Origin: an uncultured Pseudomonadota bacterium
GTDB lineage: Bacteria; Pseudomonadota; Gammaproteobacteria; Steroidobacterales; Steroidobacteraceae
Direction: 5' to 3'
Assembly: GCA_903908825.1 (NCBI GenBank)
Contig: CAIVTJ010000378.1
Coordinates: 1-48,765, forward strand
DNA: 48,765 bases
Under the pieces are notes generated by a model, which was not told the origin of the DNA, did no database searches, and was given only the letters and a program-made list of their open reading frames with translations. Below are positions 30,486-41,849 of this stretch, in pieces. Within the stretch, counting starts at the first letter, position 1. Each line of letters begins with the position of its first letter. A program made the position numbers and the translations under genes.

Positions 30486-31477
30486 ACGACCCCGGCGCGC
30501 AGCAGGTCGTGGATGTTGAGCGCACCGGCCAGTTGCTGCGCCGCATCGGTGACCAGCAGTGCGGTGATGCCGTGTTGTTCCATGCGGTTGACCGCCTCGG
30601 CCGCCAGCGCCTGCGCATCGATGGTCAGCGGCTTGACGGTCATCACGTCGCGCATCACCGTGGTGTGCAGGTCGACCTGCCGGTCGATAACGCGGCGCAG
30701 ATCGCCATCGGTAAAGATGCCGACCACACAGCCGGTGGCATCGACGACTGCGGTCAGCCCTAATCGCTTGCGGCTCATTTCCAGCAAGCCCGCTGCCAGC
30801 GGCGCATCCGGAGACACCACCGGCAGGTCATCGCCACGTCGCATGACGTCGGCCACATGCAGCAGCAGTTTGCGACCCAGGCTGCCGCCTGGATGCGAGC
30901 GGGCGAAGTCTTCGGGGGTAAAGCCGCGCGCTTCCAGCAGCGCGATGGCCAACGCGTCACCCATGGCCAGCGTGGCGGTGGTGCTGGCCGTGGGCGCCAG
31001 GTTGTGCGGGCAGGCTTCTTCGGCGACGAACACGTCGAGGTTAACCGCGGCCGCCCGCGCCAGCGTCGATTGACCGCCGCCGGTGATGGCGATGACCGGA
31101 GTGCCGATGCGCTTGAGGTGCGGCAACAGCATCAGCACCTCGGGGGTTTCACCGGAATTGGAGATAGCGATGACCACATCACCGCGCGAAACCATGCCCA
31201 GATCACCATGCGCGGCTTCGGCGGCATGCAGAAAAAACGCCGGTGTGCCGGTGCTGGCCAGCGTGGCGGCTATCTTGCCGGCCACGTGGCCGGACTTGCC
31301 CAGACCGGTGACCACCACGCGCCCGGCGCTCTGCAGACACAGCTGGCAGGCCTGCGCAAAATCTTCGCCCAGTCGTGCGGACAGCGCCGCGATGGCGCGC
31401 GCTTCGATGTCGATGGTGCGCCGGCCAGCGGCCAGCAGATCGGCGGTCGAGGGCGGACTGTAGGGAACGGTGTTCAT
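30482..31477 (-). CDS. kdsD: arabinose-5-phosphate isomerase KdsD
   Basis: Starts Kdo synthesis by converting ribulose 5-phosphate into arabinose 5-phosphate. It has 331 residues from ATG 31477. The SIS domain (about 35-180) has TGLGKSGHVAGKIAATLASTG (in two parts) and SNSGETPEV. Two CBS domains (about 205-331) follow. An upstream ATG at 31537 would overlap the divergent ibaG start and adds residues without similarity. A TATGAT lies 12 bases before the ATG. Substrate ribulose 5-phosphate links it to rpe and rpiA. Confidence 0.94.
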   Translation of the reverse strand: MNTVPYSPPSTADLLAAGRRTIDIEARAIAALSARLGEDFAQACQLCLQSAGRVVVTGLGKSGHVAGKIAATLASTGTPAFFLHAAEAAHGDLGMVSRGDVVIAISNSGETPEVLMLLPHLKRIGTPVIAITGGGQSTLARAAAVNLDVFVAEEACPHNLAPTASTTATLAMGDALAIALLEARGFTPEDFARSHPGGSLGRKLLLHVADVMRRGDDLPVVSPDAPLAAGLLEMSRKRLGLTAVVDATGCVVGIFTDGDLRRVIDRQVDLHTTVMRDVMTVKPLTIDAQALAAEAVNRMEQHGITALLVTDAAQQLAGALNIHDLLRAGVV

Positions 31478-31535
31478 GTGCAAGAGGTCATCATAGCTTA
31501 AGATTGCGCGCTCCGAATTGGCGTGAGGCCTGTCC

Positions 31536-34274
<2,739 letters not shown>

Positions 34275-34344
34275 GTTCGCAGGCATCCGAAGAGAGATTT
34301 CGATGGTGTATGATGCGGCAGTTTTCCGCCACGAGCCGATATCC

Positions 34345-34986
34345 ATGAGTGATCCCAGCGGCGCCGCCCTGCACGGCAGCCCCCCCAGCACCGAAGCGGT
34401 CGACAACAGTCGCCGCGGTTTTCTCGTTCAGGCGACCGCCGCCGCCGGCGCACTGGGCGCAGCTTTCGCGGCTGTCCCGTTTATCGCCTCCTGGAGCCCC
34501 TCAGAGCGCGCCCGCGCCATGGGCGCCCCGGTCGAACTGGACGTGTCCAAGATCGAGCCCGGCCAGATGGTCACGCTCACCTGGCGCAAACAGGCCATCT
34601 ACGTGGTGCATCGCACCCCCGAGATGGTCTCGAGCCTGCCGGGCCACGATGGCCAGCTCAAGGACCCGGCTTCCAAGGCCTCTGAGCAGCCGGCCTATGC
34701 CACCAATGCCAAGCGCACCGTGCGCGACGAGTTTCTGGTGGTCATCGGCAACTGCACGCACTTGGGTTGCCTGCCCAAGGCGCGTTTCGAACAGGCGCAG
34801 CCCGAGCTGGGCGCTGACTGGCCGGGCGGTTTTTTCTGCCCCTGCCATGGTTCGCGCTTCGACCTGGCCGGCCGCGTGTTCCAAGGTTCACCGGCTTCGG
34901 TCAACCTGCGCATTCCGCCATATTCGTTCAGCAGCGACAGCCAGCTGGTCATCGGTAAAGACGACACCGCACAGGGAGCTGCATGA
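34345..34986 (+). CDS. petA: ubiquinol-cytochrome c reductase, Rieske iron-sulfur subunit
   Basis: Electron carrier of the bc1 complex, 213 residues from ATG 34345. A twin-arginine motif SRRGF (22-26) and a membrane helix (about 27-48) target it. Cluster ligands C137 and H139 (CTHLGC) and C165 and H168 (CPCHGS) are intact, with C142 and C167 for the disulfide. The frame is open upstream to 34081, overlapping the DegS-like gene, without family similarity. Its stop overlaps petB by 4 bases. Confidence 0.96.
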   Translation: MSDPSGAALHGSPPSTEAVDNSRRGFLVQATAAAGALGAAFAAVPFIASWSPSERARAMGAPVELDVSKIEPGQMVTLTWRKQAIYVVHRTPEMVSSLPGHDGQLKDPASKASEQPAYATNAKRTVRDEFLVVIGNCTHLGCLPKARFEQAQPELGADWPGGFFCPCHGSRFDLAGRVFQGSPASVNLRIPPYSFSSDSQLVIGKDDTAQGAA

Positions 34987-36239
34987 TGGGCGGCCATAGC
35001 GATGCAAGCCTGCCCGTGCGCACGGGCTTTCTGGGTTGGCTCAACAAGCGCCTGCCGGTCGACTCGTTCGTCAAGAACCAGTTGACCGACTACTACGCGC
35101 CCAAGAACTTCAACATCTGGTACTTCTTCGGCTCACTGGCGCTGTTTGTGCTGGTCATGCAGCTGGTCAGCGGCATCTTCCTGACCATGCATTACAAGGT
35201 CGGCGAAGCTACCGCCTTCGACTCCGTCGAATACATCATGCGTGAAGTGCCTTACGGCTGGCTGCTGCGCTATCTGCACAGCACCGGCGCGTCGGCGTTC
35301 TTCATCGTCGTCTATCTGCACATGTTCCGCGCCATGCTGTACGGCTCGTACAAAGCGCCGCGCGAACTGCTGTGGCTGTTCGGCATGGTCATCTATCTGG
35401 CGCTGATGGCCGAAGCTTTCATGGGCTATGTGCTGCCGTGGGGCAACATGTCGTTCTGGGGAGCGCAGGTTATCGTCAACCTGTTCGGCACCATCCCGGT
35501 CATCGGACCCGGCTTGGTCGAGTGGATCCGCGGTGACTACGGCATCGCCGATGCCACCCTCAACCGCTTCTTCTCGCTGCACGTTGTGGCAGTGCCGCTG
35601 ATCCTGTTGCTGATGGTTATGTTGCACCTGGTCGCGTTGCACGAGACCGGCTCCAACAATCCCGACGGCATCGAGATCAACGACAACAAGGGTAAGGACG
35701 GTAAGCCGCTGGACGGCATTCCCTTCCATCCTTACTACACCGTCAAAGACATCTTCGGCGTGGGCGTGTTTCTGACCGCCTTCTGCTTCGTGGTGTTCTT
35801 CATGCCGACCTTTGGCGGCATCTTCCTCGAGAAGCCCAACTTCGAAATGGCCAACGCCATGTCGACGCCCGAGCACATCGCGCCGGTGTGGTACTTCACG
35901 CCGTTCTACGCCATCCTGCGCGCCGTGCCCGATCAGCAACTCGGTGCGCTGGCCATGGCCTTGTCCATCGTGTGTCTGGTGGTGCTGCCTTGGCTGGACC
36001 GCTCGCCGGTCCGTTCCACCCGCTATCGCGGTTGGATCTGGAAGCTGGCGCTGGCCTTGTTCGTGGTGTCGTTCGTCGCTCTGGGCTATCTGGGCTTGGA
36101 GCCGCCGTCACCGCTGTACACGCTGCTGGCGCGTATCTTCGCGGTCATCTACTTCTCGTTCTTCGTGTTCATGCCTTTTTACACGAAGGTCGATCCTGTT
36201 AAGCCGTTGCCCGCACGAGTGAGCTACGACCATGGTTGA
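34983..36239 (+). CDS. petB: ubiquinol-cytochrome c reductase, cytochrome b subunit
   Basis: Membrane core of the bc1 complex carrying both b hemes, 418 residues with about eight helices. The paired heme histidines lie in HSTGASAFFIVVYLHMFR (about 98-115) and in LHVVAVPLILLLMVMLH (about 199-215). The quinol-oxidation loop reads PVWY (in HIAPVWYF), a variant of PEWY found in several proteobacteria. ATG 34983 (or 34986) follows GGGAG. It overlaps petA by 4 and petC by 8 bases, so all three are coupled. Confidence 0.96.
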   Translation: MMGGHSDASLPVRTGFLGWLNKRLPVDSFVKNQLTDYYAPKNFNIWYFFGSLALFVLVMQLVSGIFLTMHYKVGEATAFDSVEYIMREVPYGWLLRYLHSTGASAFFIVVYLHMFRAMLYGSYKAPRELLWLFGMVIYLALMAEAFMGYVLPWGNMSFWGAQVIVNLFGTIPVIGPGLVEWIRGDYGIADATLNRFFSLHVVAVPLILLLMVMLHLVALHETGSNNPDGIEINDNKGKDGKPLDGIPFHPYYTVKDIFGVGVFLTAFCFVVFFMPTFGGIFLEKPNFEMANAMSTPEHIAPVWYFTPFYAILRAVPDQQLGALAMALSIVCLVVLPWLDRSPVRSTRYRGWIWKLALALFVVSFVALGYLGLEPPSPLYTLLARIFAVIYFSFFVFMPFYTKVDPVKPLPARVSYDHG

Positions 36240-37068
36240 TTCTCAGATTCACACTGGCGGCTCGCGCCGTCCCTCGAGTGCTGCTCTGCTGGCCGCTGCG
36301 GCACTGGCTTTTGCCTGGCTGGGCACATCGGCAGTCGTTGCTGCTGAGGCCGAGCCGGCAGCTGCCGCCGAACACGGTGAGGCCGAGCATGTCGATTGGC
36401 AGGCTTGGAAGGCCGGCAATCAGATCGGCGATAAGGCCTCGCTGCAACGCGGCGCGGCCAACTTCGCCAACTACTGCGCCAGCTGTCACTCCATCAAGTA
36501 CCTGCGCTACGAGCGCATGGCCAAAGACCTGCAGATCTCCGAAGAGCTACTGCGCAAAAACCTGTTGCCGGCGGGTGCCAAGCCCACGGACTACATGATG
36601 GCGCGGGTCGCGGCTGCAGACGGTGAGGCTTGGTTCGGTCGCGCGCCGCCTGACCTGTCGCTGATCACCCGCAGCAAGGGCAGCGACTACGTCTATCAGT
36701 TCCTCAAGGGCTTTTACGTCGATGACTCGCGCCCCACGCACAGCAACAACCTGGCGCTGCCGGGTGCGGCTATGCCGGCCGTGTTGTCCGACCTCGAGGG
36801 CGTCAAGACGGTGGTGTTCTCGGCCGAGGGCGAGTCAGGCCACGGCGGCGGCAAGCAGGTTGAGCGCTTCGAACAGGTGGCGCCCGGTGCGCTGACCGCA
36901 GCGCAATACGACAGCTTCGTGCGCGACACGGTCAACTATCTCGATTACGCCGGCGAGCCGTCGCAGATTGAGCGCGGTGACCTGGGTATCTGGGTGCTGT
37001 TGTTCCTGCTGGTGTTCACCGGCCTGACCTGGATGCTGAAAAAAGAGTACTGGCGCGACGTTCACTAG
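36232..37068 (+). CDS. petC: ubiquinol-cytochrome c reductase, cytochrome c1 subunit
   Basis: Heme-c subunit that passes electrons to soluble cytochrome c. It has 278 residues, with a signal peptide (about 1-38, ending VVAAEA), heme site CASCH (82-86), probable methionine ligand in LPGAAMPAVL, and a C-terminal membrane anchor (about 250-270, LGIWVLLFLLVFTGLTW). ATG 36232 lies inside petB. Its stop falls in a 9-base-pair inverted repeat. sspA-sspB follow after 112 bases, the same order as in Pseudomonas. Confidence 0.95.
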   Translation: MVDSQIHTGGSRRPSSAALLAAAALAFAWLGTSAVVAAEAEPAAAAEHGEAEHVDWQAWKAGNQIGDKASLQRGAANFANYCASCHSIKYLRYERMAKDLQISEELLRKNLLPAGAKPTDYMMARVAAADGEAWFGRAPPDLSLITRSKGSDYVYQFLKGFYVDDSRPTHSNNLALPGAAMPAVLSDLEGVKTVVFSAEGESGHGGGKQVERFEQVAPGALTAAQYDSFVRDTVNYLDYAGEPSQIERGDLGIWVLLFLLVFTGLTWMLKKEYWRDVH

Positions 37069-37076
37069 AACGTCGC
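37055..37076 (+). other. perfect inverted repeat spanning the petC stop
   Basis: GCGACGTTC and GAACGTCGC pair perfectly over 9 bases with an ACTA loop; the TAG stop lies at the loop/stem boundary. No T-run follows, so it is probably a 3'-end stabilising or Rho-linked hairpin for petABC and not an intrinsic terminator. Confidence 0.5.
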
Positions 37077-37180
37077 AGACTCGGCGCGGCGATTGACGAT
37101 ACCGCCACCGGGGAGCGGGTCGTGGCTCTTCCACGGACTACTGCCTGCTTCCTTCCCGTTTTCTCAAGGAGAACACCCGG

Positions 37181-37804
37181 GTGTCGAGTCGTCGTTCCAT
37201 CACTACCCTTTACTCGTCACCGACCGATCCGCACAGCCATCGCACGCGCATCGTGCTGGGCGAGAAAGGCATAGACATCGAAGTCATACAGGTCACGCCG
37301 GGGCGCATCCCCGAAGACCTGATCGACATTAATCCGGAACTGTCCTTGCCGACGCTGGTGGACCGCGAACTGGTGGTCTATGACTCGCGCGTCATCATCG
37401 AATATCTGGATGAGCGTTTTCCGCATCCGCCGCTGATGCCGGTCGACCCGGTGTCGCGCGCGCAGTTTCGCCTGGCGCTGCATCGCATCGAACGCGATTG
37501 GTACGGGCTGATGGCCAAGCTTGATCTGGAAGGCGCGGGCAAGGGGGCCGGCAAATTGCGCACCCAGTTGCGCGAAATGGTCGTGCAGACCTCAGACTTT
37601 TTCCGCGCCAAGGCATACTTTCTCAGCGATGAATTTTCGCTGGTCGATGCGAGCATCGCGCCTGTTTTGTGGCGTTTGCCGCACTACGGCATAGAACTAC
37701 CCAAGGACGATCTGGTGCTGCAGAAATACCGCACGCGGGTGTTCGCGCGACCGGCCTTCCGCGCAACGCTGTCCGATCATGAACTGGAGATGCGCCGTGC
37801 CTGA
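37181..37804 (+). CDS. sspA: stringent starvation protein A
   Basis: Glutathione-S-transferase-fold protein that binds RNA polymerase and alters promoter choice in starvation and acid stress. It has 207 residues. VDRELVVYDSRVIIEYLDER (given in full at 60-79 region) and FPHPPLMPVDP carry the PHP surface motif needed for function. The start is GTG 37181 with AAGGAG about 9 bases upstream. It has its own 112-base upstream gap. TTGACG at 37093 is a -35 candidate, but no -10 is evident 17 bases later. sspB starts inside its last codons. Confidence 0.95.
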   Translation: MSSRRSITTLYSSPTDPHSHRTRIVLGEKGIDIEVIQVTPGRIPEDLIDINPELSLPTLVDRELVVYDSRVIIEYLDERFPHPPLMPVDPVSRAQFRLALHRIERDWYGLMAKLDLEGAGKGAGKLRTQLREMVVQTSDFFRAKAYFLSDEFSLVDASIAPVLWRLPHYGIELPKDDLVLQKYRTRVFARPAFRATLSDHELEMRRA

Positions 37805-38225
37805 GTTGTCGCGCCGGCCTTATTTGCTGCGTGCGATGTACGAGTGGATCGTCGATAGCGGTCGCACACCGCATGCCATCGTCGATGCCACGCGCGAGGG
37901 TGTGCAGGTGCCGCGCCAGCACGTCAGCGAAGGTCGCATCGTGCTCAACCTGTCGCCGACGGCGACCCAGACTTTGCTGATCGGCGCCGATCTGCTCGAA
38001 TTCAATGCGCGCTTTGGCGGTGTCAGCCACTACGTGCGCGTGCCCTTGACCGCGGTGCAGGGCATCTTTGCGCGCGAGACGGGTGAAGGCATGGTGTTCG
38101 AGGAAGAGCTGGTGCCCACAGACCCGCCGCCCGAGTCGCCCTCACCGGGCACCGGTCCCGGACCGGCAGCAACGGACGCGCCTGCGCCCAAGGCCAAGCG
38201 CCCGTCGCTGAAAGTCGTCAAATAG
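37797..38225 (+). CDS. sspB: ClpXP specificity-enhancing factor SspB
   Basis: Adaptor delivering ssrA-tagged proteins to ClpXP. It has 142 residues from GTG 37797, which follows GGAG. RPYLLRAMYEWIVDSGRTPH and VRVPLTAVQGIFARETGEGM are the folded domain. A proline-rich flexible linker and the ClpX-binding end RPSLKVVK follow; E. coli SspB ends almost identically. It overlaps sspA by 8 bases and the convergent transporter by 8. Confidence 0.95.
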   Translation: MPELSRRPYLLRAMYEWIVDSGRTPHAIVDATREGVQVPRQHVSEGRIVLNLSPTATQTLLIGADLLEFNARFGGVSHYVRVPLTAVQGIFARETGEGMVFEEELVPTDPPPESPSPGTGPGPAATDAPAPKAKRPSLKVVK

Positions 38226-39513
38226 CCGGGCGGCGCGCATAGGCGCCATAGGCGCCGATCAGTGCATAGCAGACGGCCGGTAGCAGCAGCGCCAGACGCA
38301 GGTCAAACAGGTCCGCCAGATGGCCGGTGAGCGGCGGAATGATGGCGCCGCCAACGATGGCCATGCAGATGATCCCCGAGCCCTCTGCGGCACGATGTCC
38401 CAGCCCTTCGCTGGCCAGACTGAAGATGGTCGGGAACATGATCGAATTGCACAGGCCTATGGCCAGTAGCGTCCAGGCTGACACCGCACCCTGACTGCTC
38501 ACCGAGACCAGCAGCAGCATGAGCGCCGCACAGGCGACGCCGGTCAGCACCTTGCCCGGTGAGACCCGCTGCAACAGCCAAGCGCCGATAAAACGTCCGA
38601 CCAGCGCGCCGCCCCAATAAAACGGCACGTGCGTACCGGCGGCCTGCTCGGCCAGTCCCAGAGTGGAGGGTTGCATCAGGTAGGCGACCAGCAGCGACCC
38701 GATGGCCACCTCGGCGCCCACATACAAAAAGATGCAGGCCGCACCCAGTCCAAAGCGCGGCCGGCTCAGCAGTTGCAGCGCGTGACCTGTGGCGCGCACA
38801 GCCGGTGGCGGTGTGGGCAGACGGTGACGTCGCAGCCAGATCAGTACGGCCAAGATCAGCAGCGCCAGGGCCAGGCCGACATAGGTTTGACCCACGACCG
38901 CCGCTTCCTGTTGGCGATAAGCAGCCAGCGCGGCGCCGGTCAGCGAGCTTGCCGACACACCGGCCAGCGGCGCCAGAATAAGCAGTGCACCGGCATAGGG
39001 AAATAAGGTGGTGCCCAGTGAGTTGAAGGCTTGTGCGAAGGTCAGCCGGCTGTGCGCCGTGCGCGGCTTGCCCAGCATAGAGATCAGCGGATTGGCCACC
39101 ACCTGCACGGTGGTAATACCTGCGGCCAGCACGAACAGCGCACCCAGGAACACGCCGAACACACCGATGCGTGCGGCCGGAATAAACAGCAAACAACCCA
39201 AGGCCATGACCAGCACGCCCAGGGCTGCGGTGCGCAGATAGCCGATGCGCCTAACCACCCATGCAGCCGGCAAGGAGACGAGAAAGTAGGCTGCAAAAAA
39301 CGCTGACTGCACCAGCATGGCTTGTGCGTGACTGAGCGTGAACAGCTCTTTGAGCTTAGGGATCAGGATGTCGTTGAGGCTGGTGATGCCGCCGAACACG
39401 AAGAACAGCACAAACACGAACACCCGCAAGTCAGGCACGTCCTGACCGTGAGCGGGTTGATCGTCGCCCGGTACCGGGTCTGTCGAAGACGTATCAGCGA
39501 TATCGTTGTGCAT
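38218..39513 (-). CDS. sugar MFS transporter, FHS family (FucP/GluP-like)
   Basis: Twelve-helix major facilitator of 431 residues, closest to the fucose-galactose-glucose proton symporters. FGGITSLNDILIPKLKELF (helix 1, with the conserved N and D), QSAFFAAYFLVSLPAAWVVRR (helix 2 and loop, in part) and TTVQVVANPLISMLG are characteristic. The N-terminal 28 residues are hydrophilic and acidic. No sugar kinase or regulator lies nearby, so the sugar is unknown. It lies between the convergent sspB and the yraN gene. Confidence 0.88.
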   Translation of the reverse strand: MHNDIADTSSTDPVPGDDQPAHGQDVPDLRVFVFVLFFVFGGITSLNDILIPKLKELFTLSHAQAMLVQSAFFAAYFLVSLPAAWVVRRIGYLRTAALGVLVMALGCLLFIPAARIGVFGVFLGALFVLAAGITTVQVVANPLISMLGKPRTAHSRLTFAQAFNSLGTTLFPYAGALLILAPLAGVSASSLTGAALAAYRQQEAAVVGQTYVGLALALLILAVLIWLRRHRLPTPPPAVRATGHALQLLSRPRFGLGAACIFLYVGAEVAIGSLLVAYLMQPSTLGLAEQAAGTHVPFYWGGALVGRFIGAWLLQRVSPGKVLTGVACAALMLLLVSVSSQGAVSAWTLLAIGLCNSIMFPTIFSLASEGLGHRAAEGSGIICMAIVGGAIIPPLTGHLADLFDLRLALLLPAVCYALIGAYGAYARRPAI

Positions 39514-39557
39514 GGCGAGCGATTATCGCGGCAACGGTGCGCAAGGCAAGCACAGCA

Positions 39558-39932
39558 TCAGGCGGCGTCGAAGGCCCCGCGCAGCCAGTCTATGTGATGG
39601 CCATCGCCATCCGGGTGCAGATCGAGCACATCAAAGCGCACCCGCAGACGCGCCAGTTGCGGCTGCTTCATCAGCAGATGCCGGCTGCTGCGCACGATGC
39701 GCAGTCGCTTGCGTGCATCGACGCTGGCCGCGCCGCCGCCGTAGTCCTGGCGGCTGCGCAAGCGCACCTCGGCGATGACCAGCACGTCCGGTGCCTGCTG
39801 TGCGATGAGATCGAGTTCGCCCATGCGGCAGCGGTAATTGCGCTGCAGCAGCACCAAGCCCTGCGCTTGCAGAAAAGCTGCCGCCGCGTCTTCGGCACGT
39901 TGCCCGGCCAGATGTCGCGGGTCTGTAGACAC
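39558..39932 (-). CDS. yraN: YraN family (UPF0102) nuclease-fold protein
   Basis: A 124-residue member of UPF0102. LAGQRAEDAAAAFLQAQG, NYRCRMGELDLIAQ and VIAEVRLRSRQDYGG match the family, with a PD-(D/E)xK-like set of acidic residues (E39, D41, E54). The usual Lys after the last Glu is Arg, as in other members. No biochemical role is established. The start is GTG 39932 without a clear ribosome site. It follows lpoA by 24 bases, the usual lpoA-yraN pair. Confidence 0.87.
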   Translation of the reverse strand: MSTDPRHLAGQRAEDAAAAFLQAQGLVLLQRNYRCRMGELDLIAQQAPDVLVIAEVRLRSRQDYGGGAASVDARKRLRIVRSSRHLLMKQPQLARLRVRFDVLDLHPDGDGHHIDWLRGAFDAA

Positions 39933-39956
39933 GCCGAGACTGCGGGGCTGCCGCCG

Positions 39957-41795
39957 CTAGCGCGCAGCGGTGGGGCTTAGGGCCTGCGGCTTGCCGTTGT
40001 GGATCTGAGCCCAGTCCAGATCGCGGCGCAGACGACGGTCTGCATCGGGTGTCAGACGTCCGGTGACGCCAGCCAGCGGCCATTGCCAGCGCGGGTCACG
40101 CAGTGCCAGAGCCAATTGACCGGCATCGAAGCCAAAGGCAAACAAACGCGGCGGCAAAGTGCCGGCCGGACCCCACAGCGGCTGCGTGACTGCGCGTGTG
40201 TCGGCCACCGCGCCGCTGTCCTGCAACAACCACGGCATGTCGGGGAAGATCATGCCGTCGATGTCACGGTTGGCCCCCGGGTCGGGCTCGTAGCCGTCTG
40301 AGGTCATATAGGTGGGCAGATCGCCCGCATAAAAGAACCGCAGTTGCGGACGGATCTGCCGGATAGCGATGGGCTGGCCGGCCGCAAACACGAAGTCCAC
40401 GTCGGCGCGGCGGCGCGGCTCGAACAACAGCTTGCCGCCGGTGATCTCTTGCACCCGCTTGTGCCGGGCGCGGCTCTCATCGATGCGCAGCGCTGCAGTG
40501 ATCTGACTGGTGAACTCGCTTTGCGCCGGGTCATAGCTGGCCTGAACCAGCACGCTGCCGCCGCCAGCCGTCAGTTCGGCGCGGAAGGCATCGGCCACAC
40601 GCGTGCCCCAGTCGCTGACCGGCGTCAGCACGATGGCGCGCTTTTCACCTAAAGACAGCGCACGCCGGGCGATTTGCCGGGCCTCATCTTCCGGTGACAG
40701 GCTGAACTGGTAAGTGGCGGCGCTGCCCTGTTGACCGGCCGGCAGGTTGTTGAGCAGCAGCAGCGGCGTGCCGCGGGCATTGGCAGCCACAGCGGCGATG
40801 GCCTCATCGCGGGTCAGCGGCCCGACGATCAGCGCCGCGCCTTCGTTCTGGGCGTTAGCCAATGCAGCGGCCACACCGCCGGCTGCGGCCGTATCGTAAA
40901 GCCGTAGTGCCGGCCGCTGGGCTTCGGGCAGTTGCGCCAGGGCCGTTTGAAAGCCGTCGCGGACCTGCGTGGCCGCCGCCGCATTGCGGCCGCTGAGCGG
41001 CAGCAGCAGGGCGACCGGCAGGCCGCTGAGGCCGTTGAGTGAGGCGGTGGCTTGGGGTGTGGTGATGTCGGTGGTCACGATGCTATTGCCAGGATGTCCG
41101 GGGTAACGTTTTTGCCAGGCGGCGGTCTCGCGGTTGGCGGTGAGCGGGCTGCGCGAGGCGGCAATGCCCACCAGCGCCAGATCGAGCCAGCCGCGCACCG
41201 GCACTTCGCGCACCGACTGCGGGTCGAGTTTGACGCCGCGCGCGGCCAGTTGCTGCAACTGGGTCAGCAATGCGCGCCGCAGTTGCAGTCGCTGTGCGTC
41301 GTCGCGGGCCGTGGGCTCCAGCGCCATGCTGGCTTTGATCAGGTCCGCCGGCCGGCCGGCGGCCAACGCGGCCCGCTGCCGCAGCGTGTGATAGCGCGTG
41401 GCATCGAGCGGGGGTTTGGGCTCGGGCAGGGCTGCGGCGATGCGCCAGGCCTCCGCCGGCTGCGAGCGTGCCAGTTGCACTTGGATTTCGAGCAGTCCGC
41501 GTTCCAGCGCCTGTGCAGCGTCGGGCGGGGCCGGCAGCGCAGGCAAGGCCGCCAGCGCCGCATCGGGCTGTTGGGCGGCCAGCCATTCGCGTACGGCCGA
41601 GAACGCCAGTTCAATGCCGGCCGGTGGCGGGTTGGCAGCCGCCAGTTGGCTGTACATCGTGGCGGCTGCGGCGTGATCGCCACGGCTGGCCAGTTGCGCG
41701 GCGCGGTCTATGGACGGCGGCACCACGACCGGTGTGGTGCTGCAGGCCACCAGGAGCAGGCCGATCAACAGCAGGGCGGGTTGCATCTGTTTCAT
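39957..41795 (-). CDS. lpoA: penicillin-binding protein activator LpoA (outer-membrane lipoprotein)
   Basis: Lipoprotein that activates PBP1a from the outer membrane. It has 612 residues from ATG 41795. The lipobox LLVAC puts the lipidated cysteine at 18. The N-terminal part (about 20-250) is TPR-like and alanine-rich. The C-terminal part (about 265-612) is a periplasmic-binding-protein fold with GLPVALLLPLSGRNAAAATQ and VGPLTRDEAIAA. The frame is open upstream to 41975, past the rsmI start, but the lipobox fixes the start here. A TATAAT lies about 50 bases upstream. Confidence 0.92.
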   Translation of the reverse strand: MKQMQPALLLIGLLLVACSTTPVVVPPSIDRAAQLASRGDHAAAATMYSQLAAANPPPAGIELAFSAVREWLAAQQPDAALAALPALPAPPDAAQALERGLLEIQVQLARSQPAEAWRIAAALPEPKPPLDATRYHTLRQRAALAAGRPADLIKASMALEPTARDDAQRLQLRRALLTQLQQLAARGVKLDPQSVREVPVRGWLDLALVGIAASRSPLTANRETAAWQKRYPGHPGNSIVTTDITTPQATASLNGLSGLPVALLLPLSGRNAAAATQVRDGFQTALAQLPEAQRPALRLYDTAAAGGVAAALANAQNEGAALIVGPLTRDEAIAAVAANARGTPLLLLNNLPAGQQGSAATYQFSLSPEDEARQIARRALSLGEKRAIVLTPVSDWGTRVADAFRAELTAGGGSVLVQASYDPAQSEFTSQITAALRIDESRARHKRVQEITGGKLLFEPRRRADVDFVFAAGQPIAIRQIRPQLRFFYAGDLPTYMTSDGYEPDPGANRDIDGMIFPDMPWLLQDSGAVADTRAVTQPLWGPAGTLPPRLFAFGFDAGQLALALRDPRWQWPLAGVTGRLTPDADRRLRRDLDWAQIHNGKPQALSPTAAR

Positions 41796-41843
41796 AGTGG
41801 GGGGCAAGCTTGTGTGTCTTAGGCCAACGCGCGCCAACTGGAG

Positions 41844-41849
41844 ATTATA
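41844..41849 (-). promoter_or_regulatory. -10 box for lpoA, overlapping the rsmI ribosome site
   Basis: TATAAT on the minus strand, perfect match, about 48 bases before the lpoA ATG. It lies between the GGAG site and the GTG start of rsmI, so initiation for one gene could disturb the other. No matching -35 was seen. Confidence 0.4.
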
